Made by a program: the position numbers and the translations under genes. DNA of 64,000 nucleotides from Desulfosarcina widdelii. GTDB lineage: Bacteria; Desulfobacterota; Desulfobacteria; Desulfobacterales; Desulfosarcinaceae. Positions within the stretch are counted from its first letter, which is position 1. Every line of letters starts with the position of its first letter. The notes under the pieces were generated by a model, which saw only the letters and a list, made by a program, of their open reading frames with translations, was not told the origin of the DNA and did not search any database. Location of the stretch: positions 2,790,001 through 2,854,000 of the forward strand of contig NZ_AP021875.1 of assembly GCF_009688965.1 (NCBI RefSeq). The letters run 5' to 3'. Shown one piece after another: positions 62,609-64,000 of this stretch.

Positions 62609-62790
62609 ATGGCACCTCCCTTTTGGTTGACATGTTACCCAATTATTCCATAGCGATGGTCGCTATGGAAAGGGAGGTGCCTTTTATTTTAACTCGGCGA
62701 CTAGCAGGGAATCATCATGTGCGAGAATGGGCCATAAAAGCTCGTCGGAGCTCATGATGATTCCCTGCGGGTTCCATACGCCCTTTAATG
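62609..62790 (-). ncRNA. Structured IS110 leader, candidate bridge (seek) RNA
   Basis: The non-coding stretch directly upstream of the transposase has strong secondary structure: a 13-bp stem (62611-62623 with 62669-62681), a nested 11-bp hairpin (62646-62656 with 62660-62670), and a perfect 16-bp stem (62704-62719 with 62753-62768). In the IS110 group the bridge RNA is encoded in this place. Its boundaries and target/donor loops cannot be assigned without the element ends. Confidence 0.5.
62611..62681 (-). promoter_or_regulatory. Stem that sequesters the transposase Shine-Dalgarno
   Basis: GGCACCTCCCTTT (62611-62623) is the exact complement of 62669-62681. In minus-strand mRNA the segment AAAGGGAGGTGCC just before the ATG is the ribosome site and would be base-paired. 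Transcripts entering from outside would therefore be poorly translated. Confidence 0.65.
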
Positions 62791-62882
62791 ATTATCAGAA
62801 CACTTAAACCGCAGGGTTTCGTTACCGATACCGATGCCGGCAGCGATGTCTATGTGTTTCACACCATTGCATAATACAATGC

Positions 62883-63146
62883 TCATTCGTGTGCATGATC
62901 ATGGGAAGTCTTGTCATGCCCCGGGTGATCATGATCATGAGCCCCATGCTCGCCGCTATGGTCGTGGCTGTGATCGTCCTTTCCACTTACATGATTGTGG
63001 GCATGGCTGTGTTCATGTCCGTGTTCATGAGAGTGCTCATGCACATGGGGATGGCTATGGGTTTTATCTCCATGTGTATGGGCATGCTCGTGTTCGTGAG
63101 TGTGCGTGTGGGAATGTTGATGCTTGTGTTTGTGCTCACCTTCCAT
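62883..63146 (-). CDS. Extremely histidine-rich small protein
   Basis: 87 residues of which 34 are histidine (39%), mostly in alternating H-x-H pairs with Ser, Thr, Glu, Asp, Ala and Gly, for example HSHTHTHEHEHAHTH. GGAGG lies 5 bases before the ATG, so translation is credible. No signal peptide. Such proteins (Hpn-like, or His-rich chaperones) bind Ni, Zn or Co. It is in a minus-strand cluster with the small Cys/His protein and a ferredoxin, next to IS110, and mirrors the His-rich tail of the DMT protein at 60030. Confidence 0.85.
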   Translation of the reverse strand: MEGEHKHKHQHSHTHTHEHEHAHTHGDKTHSHPHVHEHSHEHGHEHSHAHNHVSGKDDHSHDHSGEHGAHDHDHPGHDKTSHDHAHE

Positions 63147-63268
63147 GCTTACCTCCTTGACTGTTATAAATCTGCGTTTAATTTGATCGATAAGCGTTAA
63201 AACGACAAAGTTTTTAAAAATATAAAACCGATTTGGGCGGTTATACCAACAAAAAAAACGGACTGGAC

Positions 63269-63526
63269 CTATAGTTCATTCAATATCAGCCCGGCAAGGT
63301 GCGGGCCGGCGTCCATGTGCGCCAGGTCGTCGAGAAGCAGGAAGAGCCGATAGAGGTCGTCCGGGCTCAGTGCCCTTAGCGCCTCGTCCTCATAGTGCTC
63401 GATCCGCTCGGCAAAGGCCATGATATGGGGTTTAATGATCTCCAGGCTGTGCTGGCAATCCTTGCAGCAGCCTAAAAAATCATGTTTTTTCAGTTCGTGC
63501 TCATGTCGATAGTTTACATCGTGCAT
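63269..63526 (-). CDS. Small Cys/His hypothetical protein
   Basis: 85 residues. The N-terminal third is His- and Cys-rich (HDVNYRHEHELKKHDFLGCCKDC), possibly a metal site. The rest is helical and acidic (DDLYRLFLLLDDLAH). No family is recognised. The ATG at 63526 is used, with AGGAT upstream. It probably belongs to one transcription unit with the His-rich protein (122 bp downstream) and the ferredoxin (78 bp upstream). Confidence 0.65.
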   Translation of the reverse strand: MHDVNYRHEHELKKHDFLGCCKDCQHSLEIIKPHIMAFAERIEHYEDEALRALSPDDLYRLFLLLDDLAHMDAGPHLAGLILNEL

Positions 63527-63603
63527 GGATAATCCTATCTTTCCTATCCCGAAAAACATCGAAGCCGGGTTGCCCCTAAATTTCGGTACCCCTGAATGAA
63601 AGC

Positions 63604-63843
63604 TTAGGCACCGACATGCTTGGTTTCAATGGCGCCCAATGGGCAGGCCTCGATGCAGTCCCAGCATCCCATGCACATGTCCTGAAAAATCATCGGTTGT
63701 TCGAAGGCACCGTCCAGTTGTTTGATCACCTTGTGTTCACATGCCGGTACGGCTGGACAAAGCCCCTTATCCGGATTGCATCCGTTCGGATGGCATTTTT
63801 CGTAATTGATCGATGCAAATGTTTTTTTCGACTGTAAATTCAT
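63604..63843 (-). CDS. Ferredoxin-like protein
   Basis: 79 residues. The C-terminal half has a full [4Fe-4S] motif CMGCWDCIEACP. The N-terminal half has four more cysteines with different spacing (CHPNGC, CPAVPAC), which could bind a second cluster or another metal. It likely transfers electrons. The ribosome site is weak. It is the first recognisable gene of the small metal-linked cluster on the minus strand. Confidence 0.8.
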   Translation of the reverse strand: MNLQSKKTFASINYEKCHPNGCNPDKGLCPAVPACEHKVIKQLDGAFEQPMIFQDMCMGCWDCIEACPLGAIETKHVGA

Positions 63844-63948
63844 TTTTACCCGTCAATGGTGTGAAAGTTCCGATTTTCTATACATTCTATAGTTCTTTTC
63901 GAAAATTTCCGCGGTTTGGTCAATGGATGCAGCCATTTCTCCACCATA

Positions 63949-64000
63949 TCAGGCCAAACAGCCCCTGCAAACCAGCGCGCCGTCCACGGATTCAAGTTTG
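63949..64000 (-). CDS. Possible 3' end of a gene continuing beyond the window
   Basis: Reading leftward from the edge, 16 codons end at a TGA (63951-63949): KLESVDGALVCRGCLA. The CxxC near the end looks like a protein terminus. The stretch is too short to identify, and it would place another gene upstream of the ferredoxin. Confidence 0.3.
   Translation of the reverse strand, partial: KLESVDGALVCRGCLA

Noticed and set aside
1-64000. CRISPR arrays, tRNA or rRNA genes
   Set aside because: No regularly spaced direct repeats, no cloverleaf with a TTCGANTC-type arm and no rRNA-like stretch were noticed by eye. A covariance search would be needed to exclude a missed tRNA.

Overview
The window looks like chromosome from an anaerobic, probably sulfate-reducing member of the Desulfobacterota (Desulfosarcina/Desulfobacterium-like). 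The basis is a fairly GC-rich sequence, an aldehyde:ferredoxin oxidoreductase, paired ferredoxin-inserted Mrp/MinD ATPases with NifX-type proteins, several ferredoxin-like proteins, a hydantoinase fused to DUF1638, and many intergenic palindromic repeats of the kind common in this group. The assignment is an inference from gene content. No rRNA or tRNA gene was recognised.

Layout. 1-8.3 kb: a truncated Cys-rich protein, a tungsten/molybdenum aldehyde oxidoreductase, two tandem Hsp20 chaperones, a double ribbon-helix-helix protein, a GIY-YIG protein, a papain-like hydrolase, and an operon of a KaiC-like/XRE/cupin fusion regulator with a MaoC hydratase. 8.4-18.8 kb: the DUF1638-hydantoinase fusion, then a TetR regulator divergent from a complete RND efflux operon (adaptor, pump, outer-membrane factor), then an SH3-domain protein. 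19-29.3 kb: an orphan OmpR-type regulator; an ECF sigma / membrane anti-sigma candidate / Spy-CnrX-like operon; a LOG-family protein; a three-gene coupled operon (phospholipase C-like, FRG domain, quinone oxidoreductase); and the Mrp/NifX metal-cofactor cluster. 29.6-37.6 kb: a divergent pair of very large proteins, one uncharacterised (772 aa) and one a PPDK-like dikinase without the PEP-binding barrel (1394 aa), the latter followed by an enlarged GAPDH-like gene.

38-48 kb: an RHH protein, a lipoprotein, a Tat-exported superoxide dismutase with thiM, trmL, a BepA-like M48 protease, zinc-ribbon and small proteins, an amidohydrolase, an outer-membrane barrel protein and an LVIVD-repeat secreted protein. 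48-55 kb: an ABC transporter of the TrpXYZ/PF04392 type divergent from a TrpR-family repressor, a DUF2284 protein, a ferredoxin-nitroreductase and an acyl-CoA ligase. 55-60 kb is an oxidative-stress block: oxyR divergent from a cytoplasmic SOD, a PleD-like diguanylate cyclase, and a PerR-like repressor next to a peroxiredoxin, with the same 14-base box over both promoters. 60-64 kb is an accessory-looking end: a DMT exporter with a His-rich tail, an IS110 insertion sequence with a strongly structured leader, an 87-aa protein that is 39% histidine, a small Cys/His protein and a ferredoxin.

The strongest candidates for something undescribed are the dikinase/772-aa divergent pair, the IS110 leader (Shine-Dalgarno occlusion and a possible bridge RNA), the KaiC-like/XRE/cupin regulator, and the His-rich cluster around the insertion sequence.
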